Origin: WTGA01 sp965231865
Lineage (GTDB): Bacteria; Pseudomonadota; Gammaproteobacteria; Arenicellales; Poriferihabitantaceae
Direction of reading: 5' to 3'
DNA length: 64,000 nt
Assembly (NCBI GenBank): GCA_965231865.1
Contig: CBDDOJ010000002.1
Span: 248,001-312,000 of the forward strand
Position 1 is the stretch's first letter, and every line of letters starts with the position of its first letter. A program made the translations under genes and the position numbers. The notes under the pieces were generated by a model, which saw only the letters and a list, made by a program, of their open reading frames with translations, was not told the origin of the DNA and did no database searches. Positions 16,680 to 25,017 of this stretch are shown here, in pieces.

Positions 16680-17714
16680 TCAAACCGTGTCCCCGCCAAA
16701 ACCCGGGTCATTCTGAATGTCGAGGTACGGAGGCCGGGCTGACAGGAAATGCCGGAGCCGGTCCAGCCGGTCGTTGCCGAAAAATATTTTTCCCCCGGCA
16801 ACCACTGCAGGCAAACCGAACAGGTTTTGCCTGGCGGCCTGCGCGAGATTTTGATGCAGCCTGTTTTTATATTCATCTGCCAGGGCCGCCCCGGCGAGTG
16901 CCTCCCCGTCCAGGCCCGCGGAATTCGCTTCAAGCTTCAGCCAGTCCAGGTCGGATATATCCTGCTGTTCGGACCAGTACCCCTTCATCACCGCCTTGAC
17001 AAAGGGTTCGCCCAGGCCCTGGTCATGGGCGTACATGGCGGCTCTCAATGCCCTGGAGGGCCGCTTCGGATAGTCATGGTGCGGGCAATATGGCAATCCC
17101 TGTAATGCCGCCGCATCCTGCAGGTCCTGCATGTACCAGGCAAGAAAGCGGGGATTGGCTTCCAGTGGACGGCGACCATCCACCCTCTGGATCAGGTTGG
17201 CGAGGTGCACTGGCTTCCAATTGACCTTCAGGTCAAATTGCAGTGCGATACCTCCTATTCTTTGGCTAGCCAAATAACACCATGGGCTGTGAAAATCGAA
17301 CCAGAAATCGATCTCTTCGGCCACTTTCGGGGTTGATTTGGATGCATCGCTGAACTGTTCGCGATGCCGGATTGCCCGGTGGTGTTTGCCGCGCATGACC
17401 AGGGTTCCCCCCTGCCTGGCACTGAGATCAAATTCCAACCGTCTCCCCTGCTGCTTTACCAGAATGACGGTGATGGCCACGGATTCATTTGCACCGGCGG
17501 GCGCCAAATGGTCCACACTGACATGGGTCCCCACGCTGATTTCACCATGATCGTAGTACGGGGACGCCAGGTCGTTCGACACGGCCTCAAAAAACAGTAT
17601 CAAAGCGGTTGTCGAGACCACATCCACGCCATGATTCCCCACACTGGATGCCAGGTGCACCGGGCCGGGATGAAAGATCCGGGTCTGCTCAGTGGGGATG
17701 GGAACGGGTTTCAT
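16680..17714 (-). CDS. Fusion: FlK-like hotdog thioesterase + HCCA-isomerase/DsbA-type domain
   Basis: 344 residues. Residues about 10-118 form a hotdog domain like fluoroacetyl-CoA thioesterase FlK. Thr35, Glu43 and His69 have exactly the spacing of FlK's catalytic Thr42, Glu50 and His76. Residues 134-344 are a 2-hydroxychromene-2-carboxylate isomerase / GST-kappa-type thioredoxin fold, with DFWFDFHSPWCYLASQR at its start and FGLPAVVAGGKIFFGNDRLDRL near its end. Both domains look complete. The combination suggests degradation of an aromatic or acyl-CoA intermediate using glutathione (inference). Stands alone on the minus strand, downstream of the PhyH gene. Confidence 0.85.
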   Translation of the reverse strand: MKPVPIPTEQTRIFHPGPVHLASSVGNHGVDVVSTTALILFFEAVSNDLASPYYDHGEISVGTHVSVDHLAPAGANESVAITVILVKQQGRRLEFDLSARQGGTLVMRGKHHRAIRHREQFSDASKSTPKVAEEIDFWFDFHSPWCYLASQRIGGIALQFDLKVNWKPVHLANLIQRVDGRRPLEANPRFLAWYMQDLQDAAALQGLPYCPHHDYPKRPSRALRAAMYAHDQGLGEPFVKAVMKGYWSEQQDISDLDWLKLEANSAGLDGEALAGAALADEYKNRLHQNLAQAARQNLFGLPAVVAGGKIFFGNDRLDRLRHFLSARPPYLDIQNDPGFGGDTV

Positions 17715-17804
17715 GCCGTTTGCTCATGACCGGACCCGGCCGGGTTGTTTTCCTTGTGCCCGCCCCCCGCCAAGGCACCCGATGATCTCCGGGGGCCCCC
17801 GTGT

Positions 17805-18614
17805 TCATGGCCCACCCTCACGGGAGGATTCGCCTCTCACCAAAGGAAATTCCGGGCCATGCAGCGGTTCTCCGTGTTTCAGCCGGCAATGGGGAAACGG
17901 CGGCGAGGTCGACCCCTGCCGCACCGCAAAGGTGGCATCGCTGCCAACCCACCGACTGGAAAAGGCTCTTCGCCGAACCGACTCTGAGCAGTTCCCGGGC
18001 GCACCATGAACCGTCAGGAAATGGAAGGCGATCGCATCACCCGGCTGTACTGCCCAACTCAATATCCTGTACTTGTCCCGGGCAGAATCGATATCAGGCA
18101 CCCGCTCGGATGAATCACCTTCATACAAGGAGGACCGGTCAAACCGTTCTGGTTTATACCATTTTCCCCAACAGTGTGACCCACTGACAAACTCTACGGC
18201 AATTTCCCTGGGAACAGGGTCCAACGCGAGCCACAGGCTGCAGTTTTGCCGGCCGTCGACACAATAATAGGGTTGGTCATGATGCCACGGTGTGGGGATT
18301 CCGGTCTTCGGCTCCTTGACCAGAACATGTTCATGAAACAGCCTGACCTGTTTCGATTCCATTAACTGTCCGGCAATATCTGCCGCGGGGGACTCAAAAA
18401 TAAATTCCTCGTATTCCCGGATTCTGCCCCAATTGCAAAAATCACCAAAAAACCGTCCTTCCTCTTGACTGCCGTAGTCCCGTACATAGGGCCCGGGGTT
18501 CGCCATGTTTTTCTCGATTCCGGCGCGCAGTGGTTCGACCCAATCCACCAGGACGCCTCGAAGCAGTGTCGCGCCGTTGGTGTGAAATTCCTGAATTTGC
18601 CGGTCCGAAATCAT
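17805..18614 (-). CDS. PhyH-family 2OG/Fe(II) dioxygenase
   Basis: 269 residues from the ATG at 18614; a GTG at 18653 would add 13 residues and neither start has a strong ribosome binding site. The iron motif is present: WHHDQPYY (HxD) and the distal His in HFLTVHGAPGN, with an Arg (RRRAFSSRWVG) to bind 2-oxoglutarate. Phytanoyl-CoA dioxygenase relatives hydroxylate diverse small molecules. Divergent from the acyl-CoA ligase gene by about 100 bases, so the two may share a pathway and control region. Confidence 0.85.
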   Translation of the reverse strand: MISDRQIQEFHTNGATLLRGVLVDWVEPLRAGIEKNMANPGPYVRDYGSQEEGRFFGDFCNWGRIREYEEFIFESPAADIAGQLMESKQVRLFHEHVLVKEPKTGIPTPWHHDQPYYCVDGRQNCSLWLALDPVPREIAVEFVSGSHCWGKWYKPERFDRSSLYEGDSSERVPDIDSARDKYRILSWAVQPGDAIAFHFLTVHGAPGNCSESVRRRAFSSRWVGSDATFAVRQGSTSPPFPHCRLKHGEPLHGPEFPLVRGESSREGGP

Positions 18615-18716
18615 CGTCTGGTTCTTGTGCTGCGTGAAAGAGTCCTCTCGCACACAGGGAATCGGGAAATTGAATTATACTTGATTGCCCCAGTCCTGTA
18701 ACCGCAACCGTCGCCC

Positions 18717-20303
18717 ATGGAAGCCGCCCGAAAACCGCCCGACCTCCAGCGGGTCAGCGACTACGTATACCATTACGCGCAACACCAACCGGAACACGAA
18801 GCACTGGTCTGGCAATCTGTGCGGATCACGTATTCCGGATTCGCACAGAAGGTCAAAACGGTTTCCAGGGCACTGCTGTCCAGCGGAATCAAAAAGGGCG
18901 ACCGTATCGCGTTTCTGGGCCCCCCAAGACCCGAATATTTCATTGTCATGATGGCGGCGGTAGACATTGGTGCCATCTGGATTGGTCTGAATCCGCGGTA
19001 TCGAATCGGTGAGTTTCGTCATGTGATGAACCAGGGTTCACCGAAGCTTGTTTTTGCCCAGAATCCCATCGATGGCCGCGACTACGGCGATGAACTTTCC
19101 ACCCTCTTTGCCGAATTTGACTGTGTTGACCAGGTCATCGCCATTGATACCCAAACCCCGCCCGGGATCAGGTTCGAAGACTTCCTCGGCTGCGCCGGGA
19201 ATATTTCTGAATCGAAATGGCGTTCAGTCCGGGAGTGCGTCAATGCTGATGACCCGGCTGTAATCATATTTACCTCGGGCACCACCGGAAAGCCCAAGGG
19301 GGCCATGAACAGTCACTACGGCCTGGTGTACGGCGCACAGACAGAATTCAGCCGTTGGCCCAGCAGGGCCATGCGCGTATTGCAAAACATGCCGATCAAC
19401 CATATTGCCAACATCGGAATGATGTCGAGTTATGCACTGGTGGCCGGGGGAACACTGGTATTCATGGACCGCTTTGAACCCGGAGAAATCCTGCACACCA
19501 TTGAGAGGGAAAAAATCACTTTCTGGCTGCAGGCTCCGGCCATGTTCCACCTTGCGGCAAACCATCCTGATTTCGGGCAGACTGATTTGTCTTCCCTCGA
19601 ATACATCATCTGGGGCGGCGGTCCCATGCCCCAGCATCTCGTTGAGTTCCTTCATGGGGTGGGTGCCACCCTGGCCATGGCGTACGGCATGACCGAGCTG
19701 ACCGCGTACGTCACCTATTCCGACCTGGATGCGGGCCCCGAATCCCTGGCCCAAACCATTGGCCGGCCTGAACCCCGCTATGACCTTCGTCTGATGAAAA
19801 AGGACGGTACCCGGGCCCATGCCGGGGAAAGTGGAGAGATTCAGGCCAGGGGCCGGTGGTTAATGACCGGGTATTACCGGCAACCCGAAGCCAGCCGGGA
19901 CGCCTTTACCGAAGACGGCTGGTTCAGGACCGGGGATGTTGCGGAACGGCTTCCGGACGGAAACTGGAAACTGGTTGGAAGAATCAAGGAAATGTATAAA
20001 TCCGGTGGCTACAACATCTACCCCAGGGAAATCGAAACAGTCATTGAAGAACACCCCGGCGTGGCGATGAGTGCGGTGGTCGGGGTTCCGGACCCGATCT
20101 ATCATGAAGTGGGCCATGCTTTTGTTCAATGTGAGCACGGGGCCGGGATCACTCCTGTGGAGATGAAAGGCTGGTGCAGGGAACGCATGGCCAATTACAA
20201 GGTGCCGAAAGTTTTCGAGATCGTGGAAGAGCTACCGAAATTGCCCATTGGAAAAATTGACAAGCAGGCGCTGAAGAAACGGGCGGGCTTCCGTACGGGA
20301 TGA
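18717..20303 (+). CDS. Acyl-CoA synthetase / AMP-dependent ligase
   Basis: 528 residues, class I adenylate-forming enzyme. The P-loop-like motif IIFTSGTTGKPKGAM lies near 182-196, the A5 motif MAYGMTELT near 320, GWFRTGDVA near 400, the hinge region GRIKEMYKSGGYNIYPREIE and the C-terminal catalytic Lys in LPIGKIDKQALKKRA. It activates a carboxylic acid to its CoA thioester through an acyl-AMP. Substrate unknown; the neighbouring PhyH enzyme, the FlK-like thioesterase fusion and the following MFS carrier suggest uptake and breakdown of an organic acid. Confidence 0.9.
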   Translation: MEAARKPPDLQRVSDYVYHYAQHQPEHEALVWQSVRITYSGFAQKVKTVSRALLSSGIKKGDRIAFLGPPRPEYFIVMMAAVDIGAIWIGLNPRYRIGEFRHVMNQGSPKLVFAQNPIDGRDYGDELSTLFAEFDCVDQVIAIDTQTPPGIRFEDFLGCAGNISESKWRSVRECVNADDPAVIIFTSGTTGKPKGAMNSHYGLVYGAQTEFSRWPSRAMRVLQNMPINHIANIGMMSSYALVAGGTLVFMDRFEPGEILHTIEREKITFWLQAPAMFHLAANHPDFGQTDLSSLEYIIWGGGPMPQHLVEFLHGVGATLAMAYGMTELTAYVTYSDLDAGPESLAQTIGRPEPRYDLRLMKKDGTRAHAGESGEIQARGRWLMTGYYRQPEASRDAFTEDGWFRTGDVAERLPDGNWKLVGRIKEMYKSGGYNIYPREIETVIEEHPGVAMSAVVGVPDPIYHEVGHAFVQCEHGAGITPVEMKGWCRERMANYKVPKVFEIVEELPKLPIGKIDKQALKKRAGFRTG

Positions 20304-20414
20304 GCCCCGTTCCCCATTTACAATCTTCCGTGCAGGCAGTACGCTAGACCACCACTTGTTTTCCCATTACCGTGGCGGGAGGGCTGTCTGCCTTGACTGC
20401 CGACCCCAACGTCA

Positions 20415-21641
20415 ATGCCGTCTCCTTCTCCAGGTTCGCTTTATCCGCTGTTCAGGGTTGCCAATTCCCTGGTAATCATGACCGTTGCCATGTCAGGCAT
20501 GTATGCCTCCATCATGGTGCTGGAACCGGCCACCCGGGAGTTTGGGATTGGACGGGGAGCCGGGGCCCTGCCTTATACCCTGTATATGGTTGGTTTTGGA
20601 TTGGGCAATATTTTTCTCGGAAAGATCATGGATCGGTGCGGAATCGCGGTACTTGCCCTGGTGGGCTCGGTATGTCTCCCGGCCGGTCTGTACCTGGCCA
20701 CCGAAATGAATACCCTCTGGTCATTTTCCATCACCCTGGCCGTTTTATGTGGATTTTTCGGGGGCGCTTTTGCATTTGGCCCCCTGGTGGCGGATATTTC
20801 TCACTGGTTTGACCGGCACCGTGGACTTGCCGTGGGGATTGTATTCAGTGGCAGCTATATCGCAGGAGCCATCTGGCCTCCGATCATTCAAGGCTGGACC
20901 AGCGCGGGCGGATGGCGTACAGGCTTTATCAACCTCTCCATTTTCTGCGTGCTTACCATGGTACCGCTGTCGCTGGTTTACCTGAAAAAAACCCGGTCCG
21001 ATCAAGCCAGCGGTACCGACTTCCGGCCCAGCAACTGGGAAAACCCGCTCGGCATGACCAAGTCCCGGCTTCAGGGATGCCTGTGCTTCGGTGGAATTGG
21101 CTGCTGCGTTGCCATGTCGATGCCACAGGTTCACATTGTTCCCTATGCGATTGATCTTGGATTTACGGCACAGGACGGTGCGTATATGCTGGCGCTGATG
21201 CTCGGATTCGGCATTGTGAGCCGGGTCCTCTCCGGATGGATTTCGGACCGGATAGGGGGGTTGAAAACGTTATTGCTGGGGGCCAGTCTCCAGGTTATGG
21301 CCATTGTCCTTTTCTGGTTCGTGGATACCTTAACAGGGTTGTACCTGGTTTCGGTGGCTTTTGGCCTGTCCCAGGGCGGGATCGTGCCATCCTATACCAT
21401 TATCATACGAAAATATTTTTCCCCGGACGAAGCCGGAGGGCGGATCGGGCTCGCATCCGTTGCCACCACGGGAGGCATGGCCCTGGGGGGGTGGATGGCG
21501 GGGGCTCTATATGATCTGTCCGGTTCCTATACGCTGTCCTATCTGAACGCGGTGGCCTTCAATATGGGCACGCTGGGGATCGCGGCCTACCTGTTACGAC
21601 GGCATTATCGACGGCAAGCGGCAGGCCTTACCCCTTCCTGA
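20415..21641 (+). CDS. MFS transporter
   Basis: 408 residues with about twelve transmembrane segments. The MFS loop 2-3 motif appears as GNIFLGKIMDRCG and its repeat in the second half as GIVSRVLSGWISDRIGG. Overall it resembles the monocarboxylate/oxalate:formate-type MFS group (MFS_1). It follows the acyl-CoA ligase by 111 bases on the same strand and may import that enzyme's substrate. Its 3' end overlaps the convergent methyltransferase fusion by 14 bases. Confidence 0.88.
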   Translation: MPSPSPGSLYPLFRVANSLVIMTVAMSGMYASIMVLEPATREFGIGRGAGALPYTLYMVGFGLGNIFLGKIMDRCGIAVLALVGSVCLPAGLYLATEMNTLWSFSITLAVLCGFFGGAFAFGPLVADISHWFDRHRGLAVGIVFSGSYIAGAIWPPIIQGWTSAGGWRTGFINLSIFCVLTMVPLSLVYLKKTRSDQASGTDFRPSNWENPLGMTKSRLQGCLCFGGIGCCVAMSMPQVHIVPYAIDLGFTAQDGAYMLALMLGFGIVSRVLSGWISDRIGGLKTLLLGASLQVMAIVLFWFVDTLTGLYLVSVAFGLSQGGIVPSYTIIIRKYFSPDEAGGRIGLASVATTGGMALGGWMAGALYDLSGSYTLSYLNAVAFNMGTLGIAAYLLRRHYRRQAAGLTPS

Positions 21642-23358
21642 TTTCAAGGAGATACATGACCATGATGTGTTCATCCTGCCTGTATTTGAAATGGTAGGCA
21701 TCGGAAAGGCTTTCCACGGTTTCGATCTGTTCCAGGTTTTCGCTGAATACCGGATTAAACTGGTATAAATTGAAATCCACAACCCGATACCGATAATCAT
21801 ATCTCGACAGCAGGTCTTCTGTTCTTTTCTTCCCAAGCATGGAGACCTGCATGAGATAGGCCGTACCTTCTTCATCCAGGTAATTGTCCAGGTTCTTGAT
21901 GAAGTGATCAAACAGGTTTCGTCCCCAGTAATCAATGTCCCGATGGCCCCGGAATTGACCCTTTGGATTTGTCGGCATCTGGTAAAGGCTTGCAACAATA
22001 ATGTCGTATTTCTCCTCGGGCAGAAGAGAATACAGGTCTCCGGCAACCGCTGTCATTTTGTTCGCCACACCATTGCGAAAAGCATTCGTCATGGTATTGT
22101 CCACAGCTTCTGGAAGAATATCGATAGCGGTCACATCCCGGGCACCATTCAATGCAAGCTGGATCGCCAGAATCCCAACACCACAGCCGATATCGAGGCA
22201 GGATTTGTCCTCGCCAATGGCATTGTTGAACAGGTACTTCCATATCAGGTAACTGCCCTGGGTCGGCACAAATACGCCTTCATCCACCACAATTTTCGGC
22301 AATGGCAATGGATATAGTTCCCGCCCCCTGCCATCCACCCACTGGGCAGCCCGAGGGGTAGCAGGTGGATGGCCATACCGGTCGGAATCCGGCCTCGGCT
22401 TCCGGTCTGTACCACCCCGGGGCGCTCCATTCAGGCTTTCGGCAACCAGCTTGATTTCATCCGGCCCCACTCCACAACAGCCCCCGATAATCTGCGCCCC
22501 CTCATTTCGCCATTCCCGGGCCATTTCTGCGTAGTCTTCGGGTCTCATTTTTTGGTCAAACTGCCAGTTTGATTCAATATACCGTCCAATATTCGGATAG
22601 ACACCAAGCGGCAAATTACAGAAATCCCGCAACCAGGGCAATGTCCCTTCCACCCGGTTCGCGGGCAGACAGTTGATCAGCAGGGCACCAACACCCATGC
22701 GTTCCAGGCTCTGGGAAAGTCGCCCGAACCGGTCGCCTTCGGGCCCGCCCCAAAGCTGGCCATGGATACCACAGACCCCTTTTCGGCAACGCCTGAAACT
22801 CGCCCATACCGGCAACCCGCTGTCCAGGACCCTCTGAATCGCCTCCATGGTGTGATTGTCTTCGATGAGCGAAATGGTTTCGAACAAAACCAGGTCCGGC
22901 GGGGTGTCCCTGAAAATTTTCAACAACAGGTCGATGGTGGTGAGATGGTCAGGGGTCTCGATTTCTCCTCCAATGCTGAACGCAACCGCGGCGGGCCGGT
23001 CCGGGTTGCCATTCGAGACAGCGGCCCTGGGCAATTCGATTGCCAGACGCGCAAGTTCCATCCAGTGAATGGGGCCGATATGGGTATCGTAATGCCCGGT
23101 ATACGTCGGTGCATCCAAAATGGAATAGGTGTTGGTGGTTAGTATGTCCGCGCCGGATGCCAGGTATTGCTGGTGGACGTCCTGGACAGCTTCCGGTGAC
23201 CGGTGCAACGCATCAAACCCCCAGTGGTTATCGTCGCTTAATTTAAAACCCTGGAGTTCATGGCGTTGCAGTTCCGTGGCAATTGCGCCATCAAGAATGA
23301 CACATTCATCCTGTTCTATCTTTTCCTGGATTCGCGGATACGCGTGACGTGTTTGCAT
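21628..23358 (-). CDS. Fusion: homocysteine S-methyltransferase + HemK/PrmA-like SAM methyltransferase
   Basis: 576 residues. Residues 1-310 are a homocysteine methyltransferase barrel with the full zinc triad (Cys230 in INCLPAN, Cys294 and Cys295 in GGCCGVGPDEI). A basic/proline-rich linker (about 311-340) leads to a class I SAM methyltransferase at 345-576, with motif I CLDIGCGVGILAIQLAL at 387-403 and VASLYQMPTNP (455-465) in the position of the NPPY motif of HemK/PrmA-type enzymes. One domain consumes a methyl-sulfonium or betaine donor, the other uses SAM. A methionine/S-methylmethionine-style cycle within one chain is conceivable but is inference. It is unlike the 13 kb paralogue, which lacks the second domain. 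Confidence 0.87.
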   Translation of the reverse strand: MQTRHAYPRIQEKIEQDECVILDGAIATELQRHELQGFKLSDDNHWGFDALHRSPEAVQDVHQQYLASGADILTTNTYSILDAPTYTGHYDTHIGPIHWMELARLAIELPRAAVSNGNPDRPAAVAFSIGGEIETPDHLTTIDLLLKIFRDTPPDLVLFETISLIEDNHTMEAIQRVLDSGLPVWASFRRCRKGVCGIHGQLWGGPEGDRFGRLSQSLERMGVGALLINCLPANRVEGTLPWLRDFCNLPLGVYPNIGRYIESNWQFDQKMRPEDYAEMAREWRNEGAQIIGGCCGVGPDEIKLVAESLNGAPRGGTDRKPRPDSDRYGHPPATPRAAQWVDGRGRELYPLPLPKIVVDEGVFVPTQGSYLIWKYLFNNAIGEDKSCLDIGCGVGILAIQLALNGARDVTAIDILPEAVDNTMTNAFRNGVANKMTAVAGDLYSLLPEEKYDIIVASLYQMPTNPKGQFRGHRDIDYWGRNLFDHFIKNLDNYLDEEGTAYLMQVSMLGKKRTEDLLSRYDYRYRVVDFNLYQFNPVFSENLEQIETVESLSDAYHFKYRQDEHIMVMYLLEIRKG

Positions 23359-23648
23359 TGGGCGATTTGGATGGCTTGATCTTTGTGATTTCTGTCGTCA
23401 ACAAAGGAATTCGAAATCCTTTGTCTTGCAGGTAAAAATCATAGATAATTCCCGTGCTGTGTTGAATATCTCTGATGTGATAGCAGGGACTCGATTTCCC
23501 GCTGAATTATGCCGAGCACAAGAAACTTCCGGGAAAAAGAAAACAACTGCAACTTGAATTGTAACGGAGAAGACAAAGTGAAATGACGGGAAAACGGCCT
23601 GTCTCTGATTTGCTCGCCACCTGTTCAAGTCGACACAAAGGGACGGAG

Positions 23649-23685
23649 GGCAGTGTGCGTGGTGGCAATCCGGGCCGCCACTGCC
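23649..23685 (+). ncRNA. Strong leader hairpin upstream of flavoenzyme gene
   Basis: GGCAGT (23649-54) pairs with ACTGCC (23680-85), and GGTGGC (23661-66) pairs with GCCGCC (23674-79) around loop AATCCGG, giving a 12-bp stem with a 6-base bulge. A second hairpin follows (CACCGG 23705-10 with CCGGTG 23720-25), then AGGAG at 23733-37, too far (24 bases) from the ATG to be its usual ribosome binding site. The arrangement suggests a structured regulatory leader. The class is not recognised. Confidence 0.4.
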
Positions 23686-23760
23686 GGAAGGAGACCAGCT
23701 CATGCACCGGGCCGTAGAGCCGGTGATCTGTCCAGGAGAATCATCGCCAGCGATCAAACC

Positions 23761-24975
23761 ATGAAGCCAGCCGCTATCGCCGCATCCCCGAAGCGAAAAT
23801 CCTATGACGTTGTCATCATTGGCGGTGCCGTGATTGGCTCGGCTTCGGCCTGGTTCCTGTCTGCCAATCCGGATTTTGATGGGACGGTACTGGTGGTTGA
23901 GCGAGACCCCACTTACCAGTGGACATCCACCGCAACCACCAACAGCTGCATCCGAAAGCAGTTTTCCAACGCCATCAATGTGCGGATTTCCCAGTTCGGC
24001 GTCGAATTCATTAACAGTTTTCGGGAGCAACTCGGAGGGGATGAGACCATTCCGGACATTACCCTGGACAGCTATGGGTACATGTTTCTGGCGGGCAATA
24101 CGCATTTTGCGGAGGTGTTGCAGGAAAACCAGGCGCTGCAACAGGCCTGCGGTGTAAACACCCGCATCATGACACCGGAAGAGATTGCCGAGGCCTATCC
24201 CTTTTATTATCTGGACGATATCGTGCTCGGCAGCCACAACACCGACAACGAGGGTTATTTTGACGGCAACACCATGTTTGAATGGTGGAAAAGAAAGGCC
24301 CGGCAAAATGGCGTGGAATATATCACCAACAAAGTGGTCGGCATTGGTCGGGCCGGGAAGAACGTGGACAGTGTCATGTTGAAATCCGGGGAAGTCATTT
24401 CTGCCGGCAACATTGTCAACGCATCCGGCCCCCGTGCAGCGGTTACCGCCAAAATGGCCGGAATTGAACTGCCTGTGGAAGCGAGAAAGCGATACACCTT
24501 CGTCTTTGATGCGCAAGACCCCCTGGACAGGGATTTGCCCCTGACCATCGACCCCACCGGGGTGCATATGCGCAGTGATGGCGCCTACTATCTGTGCGGC
24601 GGTCCACCGGACGATGATCCGGCCGTGGAATTTGATGACTTTGAGTTTGATCATTCTATCTGGGAAGAAAAACTCTGGCCTGCCATCGCGACCCGGATTC
24701 CTGCTTTTGAAGCCATAAAAGTAGTCAATTCATGGGTCGGGCATTATGCCTACAATGTCCTCGACCAGAATGCCATCATTGGTGCACATCCTGAAATAAC
24801 CAATTTTATCTTCGTGAATGGGTTTTCGGGTCACGGCTTTCAGCAATCCCCTGCCATGGGCCGGGGTGTCAGCGAACTGGTCACCTACGGCGAATTCAGG
24901 GCCCTGGACCTGTCGCCCCTGGGTTACGAAAGAATTTTGAAAAACGAGCCCTTCCTGGAAAAAGCCGTTATCTAG
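23761..24975 (+). CDS. FAD-dependent oxidoreductase, DAO (sarcosine/glycine oxidase) family
   Basis: 404 residues from the ATG at 23761. The dinucleotide-binding motif DVVIIGGAVIGSASAWFL starts at about residue 15, followed by VLVVERD (end of the second strand). TNSCIRKQFSNAIN resembles the flavin-contact region of dimethylglycine/sarcosine oxidases, and the end has FVNGFSGHGFQQSPAMGRGVSELV, the DAO-family signature near the isoalloxazine. It should oxidise an amino acid or N-methyl amine to an imine. A 400-base upstream region carries two stable hairpins. An upstream in-frame ATG/GTG extension lacks homology-like sequence. Confidence 0.87.
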   Translation: MKPAAIAASPKRKSYDVVIIGGAVIGSASAWFLSANPDFDGTVLVVERDPTYQWTSTATTNSCIRKQFSNAINVRISQFGVEFINSFREQLGGDETIPDITLDSYGYMFLAGNTHFAEVLQENQALQQACGVNTRIMTPEEIAEAYPFYYLDDIVLGSHNTDNEGYFDGNTMFEWWKRKARQNGVEYITNKVVGIGRAGKNVDSVMLKSGEVISAGNIVNASGPRAAVTAKMAGIELPVEARKRYTFVFDAQDPLDRDLPLTIDPTGVHMRSDGAYYLCGGPPDDDPAVEFDDFEFDHSIWEEKLWPAIATRIPAFEAIKVVNSWVGHYAYNVLDQNAIIGAHPEITNFIFVNGFSGHGFQQSPAMGRGVSELVTYGEFRALDLSPLGYERILKNEPFLEKAVI

Positions 24976-25017
24976 ACCGGGGTTGAGCATTTTTTCCCGG
25001 CCCCGGGAAATCTCCCC

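Noticed and set aside
23641..23760. Glycine riboswitch
   Set aside because: Partial motif similarity only; the conserved CUCAGG and GGAC segments are not found.
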